From DASQHW01 sp038238245 (GTDB lineage Bacteria > Actinomycetota > Acidimicrobiia > IMCC26256 > PALSA-610): a DNA stretch of 64,000 nt. Position numbers and translations under genes: made by a program. Each line of letters opens with the position of its first letter. Position 1 is the stretch's first letter. Positions 63,991 through 64,000 of the stretch are shown here, in pieces. The stretch covers positions 62,001-126,000 of the forward strand of contig JBBRXX010000010.1 of assembly GCA_038238245.1 (NCBI GenBank), written 5' to 3'. The notes beneath the pieces were generated by a model. The model saw only the letters and a program-made list of their open reading frames with translations, did no database searches and was not told the origin of the DNA.

Positions 63991-64000
63991 CGCGCGAGCG

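Noticed and set aside
1..64000. tRNA, rRNA, CRISPR array, complete insertion sequence or prophage
   Set aside because: No tRNA cloverleaf with CCA end, no spaced identical repeats of CRISPR length, no transposase or phage structural gene and no flanking direct repeats were recognised by eye.

Overview
The window is high-GC bacterial DNA with dense, short-spaced genes on both strands, frequent GTG starts and many 4-bp stop/start overlaps (ATGA or GTGA). The gene content points to an actinomycete-type bacterium: a mycothiol-dependent MDMPI-type enzyme, a 13E12-type HNH remnant, an actinobacterial SOS box (CGAAC-N4-GTTCG), an F420-ligase-like protein, a stand-alone LigD-type polymerase, and many TetR/XRE/MerR regulators. 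A soil or freshwater Acidimicrobiia lineage is my best guess, but that is inference. No rRNA, tRNA, CRISPR array, intact insertion sequence or prophage was recognised.

Layout. 0-5.6 kb: an ECF sigma factor cut by the left edge, a MarR regulator coupled to a ClC-type chloride transporter, a chimeric mini-gene, a Rieske-ThDP fusion enzyme, and two gene remnants. 5.6-15.5 kb: glycosyltransferase, a surface-anchored unknown, a methyltransferase, a DNA repair pair (YcaQ-type glycosylase and DinB polymerase with an SOS box), an aminotransferase, an MTA/SAH-type nucleosidase, VOC and DGPF proteins, and an ECF42-type sigma factor. 15.5-22.2 kb: acyl-CoA ligase, SnoaL-GNAT fusion, and a TetR-controlled cluster with two AurF-like diiron oxygenases, next to a divergent MerR gene.

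22.2-31.2 kb is a signalling block: a response regulator with a degenerate receiver, an ECF sigma/anti-sigma pair divergent from a small secreted protein, an overlapping GNAT-acyl carrier protein pair, a receiver-only protein, a complete OmpR-type regulator and, divergent from it, a secreted wall protein coupled to a hybrid histidine kinase. 31.2-39.8 kb: thioesterase, zinc-dependent dehydrogenase, a Zn/Mn ABC importer behind a Zur/Fur-like box, an amidohydrolase with its TetR regulator, another acyl-CoA ligase, and a G-rich inverted repeat.

39.8-54.1 kb: an MmyB-like regulator divergent from a mycothiol-dependent enzyme, a likely XRE/nucleotidyltransferase toxin-antitoxin pair, a LigD-type polymerase, AsnB coupled to an F420-ligase-like protein, a large secreted DUF6351 lipoprotein, a sulfotransferase, an exported carotenoid-oxygenase-like lipoprotein, and a KimA-like transporter with a C-terminal OB fold. 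54.1-64 kb: FAD oxidase, an AlgH/Rieske/double-hotdog operon, a repeat-bearing NlpC/P60 wall hydrolase, a TetR-P450 pair, and the NAD-salvage pair pncB-pncA.

No single classical gene cluster dominates. The most unusual signals are protein fusions (Rieske-ThDP, KimA-OB, SnoaL-GNAT), coupled gene pairs of unknown product (GNAT-ACP, AsnB-CofE-like, AlgH-Rieske-hotdogs), and operators that sit on or next to start codons. All family calls come from reading the translated sequence; no database search was run.
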